From assembly GCF_036010325.1 (NCBI RefSeq), contig NZ_CP108549.1, positions 1,984,001 through 2,048,000 of the forward strand: a DNA stretch of 64,000 nt, given 5' to 3'. This DNA comes from Streptomyces sp. NBC_01210 (lineage in GTDB: Bacteria; Actinomycetota; Actinomycetes; Streptomycetales; Streptomycetaceae). Under the pieces are notes generated by a model. It was given only the letters and a program-made list of their open reading frames with translations. It had not been told where the DNA came from and made no database searches. Position 1 is the stretch's first letter; every line of letters begins with the position of its first letter. Below, one piece after another: positions 41,037 through 50,706 of this stretch. Made by a program: the position numbers and the translations under genes.

Positions 41037-43418
41037 TCAGCCGGTCCAGGTCCAGTCGGCGACCTCGGGCAGATCGGTGCCGTGTTCGCGGATCCAGGCG
41101 TGGTGGCGGGTGCGGGCGTCGGCCATCTGCTGGCGTACGGCGGCGGCCCGGACACCGAGGCCCGGGACGCGGTCGATGACGTCCATGACCAGCCGGAAGC
41201 GGTCCATGTCGTTGCGGACGACCATGTCGAACGGGGTCGTGGTGGTGCCCATTTCCTTGTAGCCGCGGACATGGAGGTTGGCGTGTCCGGTGCGGCGGTA
41301 GGCGAGCCGGTGGATGAGCCAGGGGTAGCCGTGGTAGGCGAAGATGACCGGCTTGTCGCCGGTGAACAGTCCGTCGTACTCGAAGTCGCTCATCCCGTGC
41401 GGATGTTCCTCGCGCGGCATCAGCCGGGTCATGTCGACGACATTGACGACGCGCACCGCGAGGTCCGGCAAGTGTCGGCGCATCAACTGCGCGGCGGCCA
41501 GCACCTCTTGGGTGGGGACATCGCCGGCGCAGGTGAGGACGACGTCCGGCTCGCGTTCGTGGTTCGTGCCCGCCCAGTCCCAGATGCCGGCGCCGCGTGC
41601 GCAGTGGGCGCGGGCCTGGTCCATGGACAGCCAGTCGAAGCAGGGCTGTTTGCCCGCGACGATCACATTGACATAGTCGCGACTGCGCAGGGCATGGTCG
41701 GCCACCGACAGCAGGGTGTTGGCGTCCGGCGGCAGATAGACACGTACGACCTCGGGGCTCTTGTTGAGTACGTGGTCGACAAAGCCGGGATCCTGGTGGG
41801 AGAAGCCGTTGTGGTCCTGCCGCCAGACATGGGAGGTCAGCAGGTAGTTGAGGGAGGCGACGGGAGCCCGCCAGGGCAGTCCCCTGGACGTCTTCAGCCA
41901 TTTGATGTGCTGGTTGACCATCGAGTCGACGATATGGACGAAGGCCTCGTAGCAGGAGAACAGTCCGTGCCGACCGGTCAGGAGATAGCCCTCCAGCCAG
42001 CCCTGGCAGAGGTGCTCGGAGAGGATCTCCATGACCCGGCCGTGCCGGGAGAGGTGTACGTCGGTCACCTTGGTCTGTGCCTGCCAGGCCTTACCGGTGG
42101 CGCCGAAGACGGCTCCCAGCCTGTTGGATGCGGTCTCGTCGGGCCCGACGAGCCGGAAGTCACGGCGCCCCTCCGTAGCCTCCATGAGCTGTTCGAGGAG
42201 ATCGCCGAGAACGCGGGTGGGCTCGTGCAGAGTCGATCCCGGCTTGTCGACGGGCACGGCGAAGCGGTCCAGCTTCGGGATCGGCAGCTCGTGTACGAGA
42301 AGGCCGCCGTTGGCGTGCGGGGTGGCACCGAGACGCCGGGTGCCCTCGGGGACGCAGGCGAGGACGTCCGCAGTGGGCCTGCCCAGCGTGTCGAAGAGTT
42401 CCTCGGGCCGGTACGAGCGCAGCCATGCCTCCAACTGCCGCAGGTGCTGCGGGTTTTCCCGTACGCCGGCCAGCGGGACCTGGTGTGCGCGCCACGTCCC
42501 TTCAACCGGCTGACCATCGACCTCGGCCGGTCCGGTCCAGCCCTTGGGCGTGCGCAGGACGATGACGGGCCAGCGCGGCCGCTCCGTCACGCCCTCCTCG
42601 CGCGCGGTGCGCTGCAGGAGGGCGATCTGCTCCAGGGCGTGGTCGAGGGCGGCGGCCATGTCCCGGTGGACCTGGAGCGGGTCGTCGCCGGTGACATGGA
42701 TCGGATCGTGTCCATATCCCCGGAGCAGGTCATCGAGTTCGGGCTCGGGGATGCGGGACAGGACCGTCGGATTGGCGATCTTGTACCCGTTCAGGTGGAG
42801 GATGGGCAGCACCGCCCCGTCGTGGACGGGATCGAGGAACTTGTTGGAATGCCAGGAGGCGGCGAGCGGGCCGGTCTCGGCCTCACCGTCCCCGATCACG
42901 CAGGCGACCAGCAGATCCGGGTTGTCGAGTGCCGCCCCGTAGGCGTGCGCCAGGGCGTAGCCGAGTTCACCGCCCTCATGGATGGAGCCAGGGGTTTCCG
43001 GGGCGACATGGCTGGGCACCCCGCCGGGGAAGGAGAACTGCCTGAACAGCCGGTCCATCCCGGCCGCGTCCCGGCTGACGTCCGGATAGATCTCGCTGTA
43101 GCTGCCTTCCAGCCAGGAGTTGGCCAGGACCGCCGGACCGCCGTGTCCAGGACCCCAGATGCACAGGGCCGACAGGTTGCGGGCCTTGATGACGCGGTTG
43201 AGGTGGGTGTGGACGAGGTTGAGCCCCGGGGAGGTGCCCCAGTGGCCGAGGAGCCGCGGCTTGATGTGCAGGGGTTCCAGGGGCTTCCTCAGCAGGGGGT
43301 TGGCCATCAGATAGATCTGACCGGCGGCAAGATAGTTCGCCGCCCGCCAGTGGGCGTCCAGGGTGCGCAGTTCCTCGTCGGTCAGTACGGTGCTGTCCTG
43401 GTGCTTGACCTTGGGCAT
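41037..43418 (-). CDS. xfp: Xylulose-5-phosphate/fructose-6-phosphate phosphoketolase
   Basis: A 793-residue thiamine-diphosphate enzyme that splits xylulose 5-phosphate or fructose 6-phosphate with phosphate, giving acetyl phosphate plus glyceraldehyde 3-phosphate or erythrose 4-phosphate. The family signatures are complete: [51 protein letters not shown] (ThDP/Mg site), [14 protein letters not shown] and [13 protein letters not shown] 43418 has GGAG eight bases upstream. It opens the minus-strand operon xfp - GAPDH fragment - HAD mutase - GH65. The divergent PPK2 gene starts only 30 bp away, so the promoter must lie inside PPK2. Confidence 0.95.
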   Translation of the reverse strand: MPKVKHQDSTVLTDEELRTLDAHWRAANYLAAGQIYLMANPLLRKPLEPLHIKPRLLGHWGTSPGLNLVHTHLNRVIKARNLSALCIWGPGHGGPAVLANSWLEGSYSEIYPDVSRDAAGMDRLFRQFSFPGGVPSHVAPETPGSIHEGGELGYALAHAYGAALDNPDLLVACVIGDGEAETGPLAASWHSNKFLDPVHDGAVLPILHLNGYKIANPTVLSRIPEPELDDLLRGYGHDPIHVTGDDPLQVHRDMAAALDHALEQIALLQRTAREEGVTERPRWPVIVLRTPKGWTGPAEVDGQPVEGTWRAHQVPLAGVRENPQHLRQLEAWLRSYRPEELFDTLGRPTADVLACVPEGTRRLGATPHANGGLLVHELPIPKLDRFAVPVDKPGSTLHEPTRVLGDLLEQLMEATEGRRDFRLVGPDETASNRLGAVFGATGKAWQAQTKVTDVHLSRHGRVMEILSEHLCQGWLEGYLLTGRHGLFSCYEAFVHIVDSMVNQHIKWLKTSRGLPWRAPVASLNYLLTSHVWRQDHNGFSHQDPGFVDHVLNKSPEVVRVYLPPDANTLLSVADHALRSRDYVNVIVAGKQPCFDWLSMDQARAHCARGAGIWDWAGTNHEREPDVVLTCAGDVPTQEVLAAAQLMRRHLPDLAVRVVNVVDMTRLMPREEHPHGMSDFEYDGLFTGDKPVIFAYHGYPWLIHRLAYRRTGHANLHVRGYKEMGTTTTPFDMVVRNDMDRFRLVMDVIDRVPGLGVRAAAVRQQMADARTRHHAWIREHGTDLPEVADWTWTG

Positions 43419-43448
43419 GAGTGACTCCGTAGGGGTGAGGAGGCGGCC

Positions 43449-44264
43449 ATGGCCGGCAAGAAGGATCGGCCGGCGGCGCTGCCGCGCGGGCTCTACGAGC
43501 GGGAGCTCCTGCGGCTGCAGACGGAGCTCATGAAGCTCCAGGAGTCGGTGCGCGCCGAGGGCGCGCGGCTCGTGGTGGTGTTCGAGGGGCGGGACGCGGC
43601 GGGCAAGGGCGGCACCATCAAGCGGGTCGCGGAGCATCTCAACCCCCGGGTCGCGCGGATCGTGGCTCTGCCCAAGCCCACCGAGCGCGAGCGCAATCAG
43701 TGGTACTTCCAGCGTTACATCGCGCATCTGCCCGCCGCCGGAGAAATCGCACTGTTCGACAGAAGTTGGTACAATCGGGCGGGTGTCGAGCACGTCATGG
43801 GCTACTGCACGAAGGAGGAGCACCAGCGGTTCCTCCACCAGTGCCCGATCTTCGAGCGGATGCTCGTGGAGGACGGCGTCCTGCTGCGCAAGTACTGGTT
43901 CTCGGTGAGCGACGCCGTACAGGAGCAGCGGTTCCGCCGCCGCCTGGATGACCCGACGCGGCGGTGGAAGCTCTCGTCGATGGACCTGCAGTCGATCACC
44001 CACTGGGAGGCGTACTCCCGGGCCAAGGACGACATGCTGGTGCACACGGACATCGCGGAGGCGCCCTGGTACGTCGTGGAGAGCGACGACAAGCGCAGGG
44101 CTCGCATCAATATGATCGCCCATCTGCTCGCGTCCCTCCCCTACCACGATGTGCCCCCAACTGCGCTCGAACTGCCGCCCCGGCCGCCGTCCACCGGCTA
44201 TTTACGCCCCCCGCGCGATCTGCAGACGTACGTGCCCGACCACGCGGCCGGTCTGGCGGACTGA
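43449..44264 (+). CDS. ppk2: Polyphosphate kinase 2
   Basis: A 271-residue PPK2 enzyme that moves phosphate between polyphosphate and a nucleoside diphosphate. Walker [18 protein letters not shown]. Second motif: [19 protein letters not shown]. The [10 protein letters not shown] and [14 protein letters not shown] segments of the lid and substrate site are present. Length and motifs fit one-domain (class I) PPK2, which forms NTP from NDP. GAGGAGGCGGCC precedes ATG 43449. Divergent from the phosphoketolase operon by 30 bp. It would give ATP or GTP from stored polyphosphate when respiration stops. Confidence 0.93.
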   Translation: MAGKKDRPAALPRGLYERELLRLQTELMKLQESVRAEGARLVVVFEGRDAAGKGGTIKRVAEHLNPRVARIVALPKPTERERNQWYFQRYIAHLPAAGEIALFDRSWYNRAGVEHVMGYCTKEEHQRFLHQCPIFERMLVEDGVLLRKYWFSVSDAVQEQRFRRRLDDPTRRWKLSSMDLQSITHWEAYSRAKDDMLVHTDIAEAPWYVVESDDKRRARINMIAHLLASLPYHDVPPTALELPPRPPSTGYLRPPRDLQTYVPDHAAGLAD

Positions 44265-44287
44265 GACCGCCGGGGGCGCTCACCCGC

Positions 44288-45163
44288 TCAGACCAATTGC
44301 GGTACGACGGCCACGGGGCACACGGAGTGGTGCAGCACCGCGTGGGCGACCCGGCCGAGCTGGAGTCCAAAGTGCCCGTGCCGCCGCTGGGCGCCGACAA
44401 CCAGCAGATCTGCCGCGGCCGAGGCGTTCATGAGCACCATGCGGGCGGGGCCCTCGGCCGTTTCCCGGTGCAGCTCCAAGGTGGGGTGATCCGCTACGGC
44501 TTCATGTAGTGCCGCTTCGAGGATCTCCGCGGCCTGGCTCTCGTGGTAACGAGCGGCGTCTCCCGCGACCAGCGGATGGTCGGCCGCCTCGTGCGCGGGG
44601 CAGCGCCACGCCCGGATGGCGTGCAGGGCAGCCCGGCGCCTCTCCGCCTCGCGGAATGCGAAACGCACAGCGGCCGAGCCCTCCGGGGGTTCATCGACGC
44701 CGAGGACGATCCGCCGGTGCGTGCCGCTCTGGGGGTCGTGGTTGCCGCGAATGACGAACACCGGGCAGTCGGCGCGGGCGGCGACTGCCAGGCTGACCGA
44801 GCCGAGCAGCATCCCGGCGAGTCCGCTACGGCCGCGCGAGCCGGTGACGAGGGCGAAGGCGTTGCGGCCCTCGCTCAGCAGGGCGCTCACCGTGTCCTCG
44901 GGCAAGATGTCCGTCTGAATCTTGAGGTCCCATTCGCGACGACGGGCGCGTTCCGCGGCGGTACCGACGATGTCCTCGGCCATGCCCCGCTCCGAGGGAC
45001 GTCCCAACTCCTGGGCGAGCGCCGCCCCTTCGTACCGCTCCCACATCGACGCGTTCACCAGGCGCAGCGGTACACCGTGCAGGGCTGCTTCGTCGGCCGC
45101 CCAGTCCACGGCCCGCAGGCTGGACTCGGATCCGTCCACGCCTACAACGAGGGGCAGCTCCAT
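44288..45163 (-). CDS. Two-domain universal stress protein
   Basis: A 291-residue tandem UspA protein and the closest paralogue of the one at 7086: same length, same MELPLVVGVDGSESS start. Domain 1 loop: TGSRGRSGLAGMLLGSVSL. Domain 2: IVLGVDEPPEGSAAV, ending VVGAQRRHGHFGLQLGRVAHAVLHHSVCPVAVVP. ATG 45163 is preferred (AAGG eight bases upstream); GTG 45172 adds three residues. Its upstream region is occupied by an alcohol dehydrogenase relic and no clear operator copy is seen, unlike its paralogue. Confidence 0.9.
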   Translation of the reverse strand: MELPLVVGVDGSESSLRAVDWAADEAALHGVPLRLVNASMWERYEGAALAQELGRPSERGMAEDIVGTAAERARRREWDLKIQTDILPEDTVSALLSEGRNAFALVTGSRGRSGLAGMLLGSVSLAVAARADCPVFVIRGNHDPQSGTHRRIVLGVDEPPEGSAAVRFAFREAERRRAALHAIRAWRCPAHEAADHPLVAGDAARYHESQAAEILEAALHEAVADHPTLELHRETAEGPARMVLMNASAAADLLVVGAQRRHGHFGLQLGRVAHAVLHHSVCPVAVVPQLV

Positions 45164-45189
45164 TGTCCCCACCTTCTTCCTTGTCCTTC

Positions 45190-45402
45190 GGAGTGCGGAC
45201 TTCTCTCAGAGTTCGAAGACGATGCGGGGCATCGGCCTGGCCGCGCAGTACGTCCTCGAAGGAGTCGTTCACCGAGAAACTGGAACACCTCGTCGAGGTT
45301 GTGTGGGCATCGCCACGCGGCTTGAGGACCTTGGCCGGGTCCGTCCAGACGCTCCCCGACTACCACAGGCTCGCTGAAGGCTCGTACGAATGCTGCTTTC
45401 AT
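45190..45402 (-). pseudogene. Zinc alcohol dehydrogenase, internally deleted
   Basis: ATG 45402 starts MKAAFVRAFSEPVVVGERLDGPG, a normal AdhP-type N-terminus. A frameshift and a deletion of roughly 300 codons follow, after which VNDSFEDVLRGQADA resembles the usual C-terminus (INEVFxDMLxGRxDA). The zinc ligands and NAD fold are missing. Confidence 0.65.
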
Positions 45403-45437
45403 GGTCCGTTTCTCCTGGGGCGGGTCTTGGCGTGGGC

Positions 45438-46316
45438 TCAGTCGTGGGGGACCACCGCAACGGGCGAAGTGGCGTGGTGGAGCACGGCATGTGTGACGGG
45501 CCCGACGTGGGCGCCGAGCGGCGAACGGCGAGTACGGCGGCCGACAACGACCAGGGACGCGTCATGGGAGGCGTCCACGAGGTGGTTGGCGGGCTTGCCC
45601 GATCTCGACCGCTCGACGACCCCGACGGCCGGGAACTTCTGCTGCCAGGGGCGCAGCGTCTCGGCCAGGGAGTCCGCCTCCTGGGCTGCCAGTTGGGCGT
45701 TCATCCTTGGGTCGGCAGGAAGCCCGTACGCGAAGTAGGGCGGCAAGTTCCAGCCGTGGACGACGTGCAGGGCCGTGGCACGGCGCGCAGCCGCATCGAA
45801 GGCGAACTCGATCACCGAGTCGTCCGGGTGCTCGGTGTCGAGGCCCAGTACAACGGGCCGATTCGCAATGGGACCGGGCGCGTGCTCGTCCTCGGGCTTC
45901 TCCTCTGCCCTTACGAGGACGACGGGCCGCTCCGTGTGGGCCACGGTTGCCATGCCGACGGACCCGACCATGAATCCGGCGACGCCGCTCAGGCCACGGG
46001 AGCCCAGGACCAGGATCTCGGCGCCCCGGGCCTCGTCGGGCAGAACGGTGCCGGGCCGGCCGGCGACCTGATCCGCGGTGATCTCCACGTCGGGGTGACG
46101 GAGCCGCAGCTCGTCGGCCGTCTCGCGGGGAATACGCTCCGCCCAGTGCTGCAGCGTCTCGCCACCCAGGAGCGGAGCCTGAATGTAGGGCTGCGGTTCC
46201 CGGACGTTGACAAGCCTCAGCGGCAGAGCGCGCAGCCGCGCTTCGCGGGCCGCCCATTCGGCGGCGGCCAGGCTCTCGTTCGAACCGTCCAGGCCCACGG
46301 TCACGGTGCGGGACAT
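45438..46316 (-). CDS. Two-domain universal stress protein
   Basis: A 292-residue tandem UspA protein. Domain 1: VTVGLDGSNESLAAAEWAARE and VLGSRGLSGVAGFMVGSVGMATV. Domain 2: VVLGLDTEHPDDSVIEFAFDAAARR, ending VVGRRTRRSPLGAHVGPVTHAVLHHATSPVAVVPHD. GGAGG lies eight bases before ATG 46316. Two good operator copies lie upstream. Same subfamily as 22548 and 50707. Confidence 0.9.
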   Translation of the reverse strand: MSRTVTVGLDGSNESLAAAEWAAREARLRALPLRLVNVREPQPYIQAPLLGGETLQHWAERIPRETADELRLRHPDVEITADQVAGRPGTVLPDEARGAEILVLGSRGLSGVAGFMVGSVGMATVAHTERPVVLVRAEEKPEDEHAPGPIANRPVVLGLDTEHPDDSVIEFAFDAAARRATALHVVHGWNLPPYFAYGLPADPRMNAQLAAQEADSLAETLRPWQQKFPAVGVVERSRSGKPANHLVDASHDASLVVVGRRTRRSPLGAHVGPVTHAVLHHATSPVAVVPHD

Positions 46317-46393
46317 GCTGTGTACCTCCTGGGTGGCGGGCGGGCTGTCGGACGACCCGCTTCCAGCGTCGTGGGCGGGGCGGACGCCTTGGA

Positions 46394-46429
46394 GGGGCCG
46401 CAGGTCCCTGGCCGGGGCCGACCGGCCCA
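46394..46429. promoter_or_regulatory. Paired candidate DevR/OsdR operators
   Basis: GGGGCCGCAGGTCCCT (46394) and GGGGCCGACCGGCCCA (46414) start exactly 20 bp apart, 78-113 bp upstream of the USP at 46316. Confidence 0.7.
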
Positions 46430-46487
46430 TACCTGGGCGGCCGGCGGCTGGAGACCGGCAGCCCCCTCTTCGAATTGGCACAGGGGG

Positions 46488-47099
46488 TCAGCGCAGCCAG
46501 CCGTTGCGGCGTACGAACGGCAGTCGCGCCCAGATCCGCCCGAGCCCCCAGGTCTCGCCCGCGGACGTCAGGGCGAGGGCGACAAGGGCGCTCGCATAGA
46601 TGACGTGGTACTCCACAAGGGGGTTGGTGGACATGCTCGGCGAGCCGTCGGACAGGTGCTGGGCAGGCGGCCACTCCGCGAGCCACATCAGCGCCATCAT
46701 CGCCGTGCCGGCGACTGCCACCAGGCGCAGCGCGGTACCGGTCAGCAGGGCGGCACCGATGCCGAGCAGACCGAGCATGAACAGCCAGTCCGCCCAGGCG
46801 GCCCCTGCCCAGTCATGGAACGTGGACTCCATGGGCCCGGCCGCGACGGAGCTCAGGAAGCCCTTGGTCGGCGAGCCGCCGTCGATCCAGCCCTTGCCCG
46901 ACGGGGTCGCATACCCCCAGGCGAAGGTCTTGTCGAGGAAAGCCCACAGAAAGACGAAGCCGGTCAGGAGGCGCAGGGCCGCGATGGCGTAGGCCGGCCG
47001 GGTCTGTGTTCCGGCGGTCGCCGCGGACGCCGTCCTGGTCCTGCGCCAAGAGGGAAAGTGGAAGACGGGGCGCTTGTGGGGGCGCTCGTGCACAGCCAT
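46488..47099 (-). CDS. DoxX-family membrane protein
   Basis: A 203-residue membrane protein. After a basic N-terminal region come about four helices: IAALRLLTGFVFLWAFLDKTFAWG, WLFMLGLLGIGAALLTGTALRLVAV, AGTAMMALMWLAEW, and YHVIYASALVALALTSAG. These follow the DoxX/TQO-small-subunit pattern, with a long loop after the first. ATG 47099 (AAGGGA upstream) is preferred over ATG 47141. DoxX proteins are linked to thiol oxidation and redox defence; a specific role is not shown. Divergent from the truncated SulP gene. Confidence 0.82.
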   Translation of the reverse strand: MAVHERPHKRPVFHFPSWRRTRTASAATAGTQTRPAYAIAALRLLTGFVFLWAFLDKTFAWGYATPSGKGWIDGGSPTKGFLSSVAAGPMESTFHDWAGAAWADWLFMLGLLGIGAALLTGTALRLVAVAGTAMMALMWLAEWPPAQHLSDGSPSMSTNPLVEYHVIYASALVALALTSAGETWGLGRIWARLPFVRRNGWLR

Positions 47100-47198
47100 G
47101 GTGGTGATCCCTTCGGAGGATGCCGGGTCGGTGCCTGACATCGCTCACTGTCGTGGCCCGGCGCCCCGCGCCGCCGGAGGCCGAAGGGCCGTACTGCT

Positions 47199-47265
47199 GG
47201 GGCTGAACGGCCCCGGTTCCGGGGCTCGTTGGGGTACGGAAGCGGATCACGGTCCGGTCGGCCCT
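47199..47265. promoter_or_regulatory. Two candidate DevR/OsdR operators in a divergent promoter
   Basis: GGGGCTGAACGGCCCC (47199) lies 100 bp from the DoxX start; CGGTCCGGTCGGCCCT (47250) lies 55 bp from the SulP start. They are separate copies, not a close pair. Confidence 0.6.
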
Positions 47266-47319
47266 CGCGACTGCGCCGGGGGCGGCAAGATGCTGAGGGG
47301 CCGCGACGAAAGGAGTGCC

Positions 47320-48105
47320 ATGTCCCAGCGCGCCGGTACGGACGACCCGAGGTGGCGCCTGATCCCCGGGATGGCAGTACTGGTGGGATACGAGCGCTCC
47401 TGGCTGCGTGGCGACCTGCTGGCCGGGGTGACGGTGGCCGCCTATCTCGTGCCACAGGTCATGGCATACGCGGGCGTGGCCGGGCTGCCGCCGGTCGCCG
47501 GGCTGTGGGCAATCCTTCCCGCACTGGTGCTGTACGCCCTGCTGGGCTCGTCACGGCTGCTTTCGGTAGGCCCCGAGTCGACGACCGCTCTCATGACCGC
47601 CACCGTGGTCAGGCCGCTCGCCGCCGGAGATCCGGGCAGGTACGCCGTGCTGGCGGCCGCGCTCGCCGTCGCGGTCGGGCTGCTGTGCCTGGTGGCGTGG
47701 GCGGTACGGCTGGGTTTCGTGGCCGATCTGCTGTCGCGGCCGGTCCTGGTCGGCTATCTGGCCGGCGTGGCGCTCATCATGATCGTGGACCAGCTGCCCA
47801 AGCTCACCGGCGTACGAACTGAGGGGTCTGGATTCTTCCCCCAGCTCGCCTCCTTCGTGCGGCACCTTCCCCAGATCCACGCGGCGACAACCGTCTTCGC
47901 GGCGGCCACGCTGATCTTCCTCTTCGCGATGTCGCGGCACGCCCGTGCCGTGCCCGCCCCGCTGCTGGCCCTGGTCCTCGGAACCTCCGACGTGGCGGCT
48001 TTAAGCCTGATGGCACGGGCTACTCAGGCCGCCCGGCCCTCGAGGGCGGCGCGTCCCGCTTCGAGTCGGGCGACCGGGACTCGGAACGGGGAGCAGGAGA
48101 CGTAA
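47320..48105 (+). pseudogene. SulP-family anion transporter, truncated at half length
   Basis: AAGGAG precedes ATG 47320. The first 220 residues are a normal SulP N-terminal half: WLRGDLLAGVTVAAYLVPQVMAYA, VGPESTTALM, GYLAGVALIMIVDQLPK. After APLLALVLGT (near 47985) the reading runs 40 codons of low-complexity sequence to a stop at 48105. The remaining membrane helices and the STAS domain, about 300 residues, are absent. The 3' end overlaps the 3' end of PPDK by 82 bp on the other strand. It should not transport anything. Confidence 0.8.
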
Positions 48106-50681
48106 TCGAGTCCTGCGTCGTGGAAGAAGTGGATGGAGTCCGGGTCACCCCCGTGCTCGCCACAGACGCCGATCTTCAAGCCCGGGTGGGCTGCGCGCCC
48201 CTCTTCGACAGCGATGCGGATCAGCCGGCCGACGCCGTCCCTGTCGAGCGTCTCGAAGGGCGAGGTGGCGAAGATTCCCTGGTCGAGGTAGGCGGGGAAG
48301 AACGAGGCTTCTACGTCGTCCCGGGACAGGCCCCAAGCGGTCTGGGTCAGGTCGTTGGTGCCGAAGGAGAAGAAGTCGGCGGCCTCGGCAATACGGCCGG
48401 CGGTCAGCGCGGCGCGAGGCAGTTCGATCATCGTGCCGACCGGGCACCGCACAGCGATGCCGGATGCCTCCGACACCTCGGCAAGGACGCGCTCCGCGGC
48501 GGCCCGTACGATCCGGAGCTCCTCGGCCGTACCGACCAGCGGGACCATGATCTCGGCCCGTGGGTCGCCGCCGGCCCGCGTTCGCTCCACGACAGCCTCG
48601 GCGATCGCTCGTACCTGCATCTGCACCAGGCCCGGGACGACGAGCCCGAGGCGCACACCGCGCAGACCGAGCATGGGGTTGCTCTCGTGCATGCGCTCCA
48701 CGGCCGCCAGCAGCCGCCTGTCGCGGCCGGTCGGGGCAGTGGCTACACGCACGGCGAGTTCGGTGCGGTCGGGCAGGAACTCGTGCAGGGGCGGGTCGAT
48801 GAGGCGGATCGTCACCGGCAGGCCGTCCATGGCGGCGAGGATTCCGGTGAAGTCGCTGCGCTGGAGCGGCAGGAGGGCGTCCAGCGCCGCGCGCTGCCCG
48901 GCCTCGTCCTCCGCGAGGATCATCGCCTCGACGAGGCTTCGGCGCTCGCCCAGGAACATGTGCTCGGTGCGGCACAGCCCGATGCCTTGGGCGCCGAAGC
49001 GCCGGGCACGGGCCGCGTCCTCGGGGGTGTCGGCGTTGGCTCGGACTTCAAGCCGGCGTACGGCATCGGCCCGTTCGAGGGTTCGGGCCACAGTGCTCGT
49101 CAGGGCCCCGTCCTGTTCGCCGGTCTCCAGGAAGCGCGCAACCGGCGATTCCGTCAACGGCAGAGCGCCGAGGTGGACCGTGCCCGCCGTGCCGTCCACG
49201 GAGATCACCGTTCCTTCGGTGACCACGGTCCCGTCGGTCGCGGTGAACTGCCGTGCCCCGGTGTCCACCACGAGTTCCTCGGCCCCGCACACGCAGACCT
49301 TGCCCATGCCCCGCGCGACGACGGCCGCGTGGCTGGTCTTGCCGCCGCGGCTGGTCAGTACGGCCTCCGCCGCGACCATCCCCGGCAGGTCGTCGGGCGT
49401 GGTCTCACGTCGTACGAGGACTGTCTTCTCCCCGGCCGCGGCGCGGCGTACCGCTTCGGCGGAGTCGAACACGGCCGCTCCGACCGCCGCGCCCGGCGAG
49501 GCCGGGACACCGTGTGCCAGCGGTTGGCCGGTCGTGTCCTCGTCGAAGCGGGGGAACATCAGCCGGGCGAGCTGATGCCCGCCGACCCGGGCGAGCGCTT
49601 CGTCCTCGCTGATCAGGCGCTCGTCGACGAGCTCGTGCGCGATACGGAACGCAGCCCCGGCGGTGCGCTTGCCGACCCGGGTCTGGAGCATCCACAGCGT
49701 GCCGCGTTCGATGGTGAACTCGACGTCGCACAGGTCCCGGTAGTGGCGTTCCAGGGTCCGCAGGTGGTCGCCGAGCTGCAGATAGGAGGAAGGGTCGATG
49801 TGCTTGAGCTCCTGGAGGGGTACGGCGTTGCGGATGCCGGCGACGACGTCCTCCCCCTGCGCGTCGGTCAGGTAGTCGCCGTAGACGCCGCGTGCCCCGG
49901 TGGCCGGGTCACGGGTGAAAGCGACGCCCGTGCCGGAATCGGGACCGAGGTTGCCGAACACCATCACCTGGATGTTGACGGCGGTGCCCAGGTAGTCGGA
50001 AATGTGCTCACGCCTGCGGTAGAGGCGGGCGCGCTCGCCGTTCCAGGAACGGAAGACGGCACGGATCGCCTGGTACAGCTGCTCAACCGGGTCCTGTGGG
50101 AACTCCTCACCGCTCGCCTCCCGGATCAGCGTCTTGAACTCGTCGGCCAGCACGGCGAGATCGTGCGCGTCCAGCCCGGTGTCGCTCGCCGCACCGCGGT
50201 CCGAGCTGTGCCTGGCCAGGGCGTCCTCGAACAGCTCCGGGGCTACGCCCAGCACCGTGCGGCCGAACATCTGCAGCAGCCGGCGGTACGAGTCCCAGGC
50301 AAACCGCTCCTGCCCGGTTGCCTTGGCGAGTCCGCGTACGGATGTGTCGCTCAGGCCGATGTCGAGGATCGTCTCCATCATGCCGGGCATCGAGAACCTG
50401 CTGCCCGAACGTACGGACAGCAACAGCGGGTTGTCGCTCTCGCCCAGCCGCCGGCCGACGCGCCGCTCCAGATCCGCGAGTGCCCGCGCGACCTGCACCC
50501 CGAGCTCCGCCGGTTCCTCGCCGGCGGCCAGGTACTCACGGCAGGCGTGCGTGGTGACAGTGAACCCAGGGGGCACGGGCAGCCCCAGCCGGGTCATCTC
50601 GGCCAGGTTGGCTCCCTTGCCGCCGAGCAGGTCCGCCATCTCACGGCTGCCCTCGCCGAATCCGTACACGTACTGCCTCAT
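48024..50681 (-). CDS. ppdK: Pyruvate, phosphate dikinase
   Basis: An 885-residue enzyme interconverting pyruvate + ATP + Pi with PEP + AMP + PPi. The N-terminal ATP-grasp has GGKGANLAEMTRLGLPVPPGF and RSGSRFSMPGMMETILDIG. The phosphohistidine domain has LTSRGGKTSHAAVVARGMGK, with the active histidine. The PEP barrel has GIGLCRTEHMF, RFGAQGIG, GTNDLTQ and the catalytic cysteine in GVCGEHGGDP. AGGAG lies before ATG 50681. It starts 25 bp after the USP stop at 50707 and is probably co-transcribed. In PPi-rich, energy-poor cells it can run towards pyruvate and ATP, which suits the phosphoketolase and PPK2 genes nearby. Confidence 0.95.
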   Translation of the reverse strand: MRQYVYGFGEGSREMADLLGGKGANLAEMTRLGLPVPPGFTVTTHACREYLAAGEEPAELGVQVARALADLERRVGRRLGESDNPLLLSVRSGSRFSMPGMMETILDIGLSDTSVRGLAKATGQERFAWDSYRRLLQMFGRTVLGVAPELFEDALARHSSDRGAASDTGLDAHDLAVLADEFKTLIREASGEEFPQDPVEQLYQAIRAVFRSWNGERARLYRRREHISDYLGTAVNIQVMVFGNLGPDSGTGVAFTRDPATGARGVYGDYLTDAQGEDVVAGIRNAVPLQELKHIDPSSYLQLGDHLRTLERHYRDLCDVEFTIERGTLWMLQTRVGKRTAGAAFRIAHELVDERLISEDEALARVGGHQLARLMFPRFDEDTTGQPLAHGVPASPGAAVGAAVFDSAEAVRRAAAGEKTVLVRRETTPDDLPGMVAAEAVLTSRGGKTSHAAVVARGMGKVCVCGAEELVVDTGARQFTATDGTVVTEGTVISVDGTAGTVHLGALPLTESPVARFLETGEQDGALTSTVARTLERADAVRRLEVRANADTPEDAARARRFGAQGIGLCRTEHMFLGERRSLVEAMILAEDEAGQRAALDALLPLQRSDFTGILAAMDGLPVTIRLIDPPLHEFLPDRTELAVRVATAPTGRDRRLLAAVERMHESNPMLGLRGVRLGLVVPGLVQMQVRAIAEAVVERTRAGGDPRAEIMVPLVGTAEELRIVRAAAERVLAEVSEASGIAVRCPVGTMIELPRAALTAGRIAEAADFFSFGTNDLTQTAWGLSRDDVEASFFPAYLDQGIFATSPFETLDRDGVGRLIRIAVEEGRAAHPGLKIGVCGEHGGDPDSIHFFHDAGLDYVSCSPFRVPVARLEAGRAALEGRAA

Positions 50682-50706
50682 GGGTCTCGATCTCCTGCGG
50701 GGTGGG

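Noticed and set aside
41082..43424. Open frame of about 780 codons antisense to phosphoketolase
   Set aside because: Same GC-bias effect; the minus strand carries the complete enzyme.
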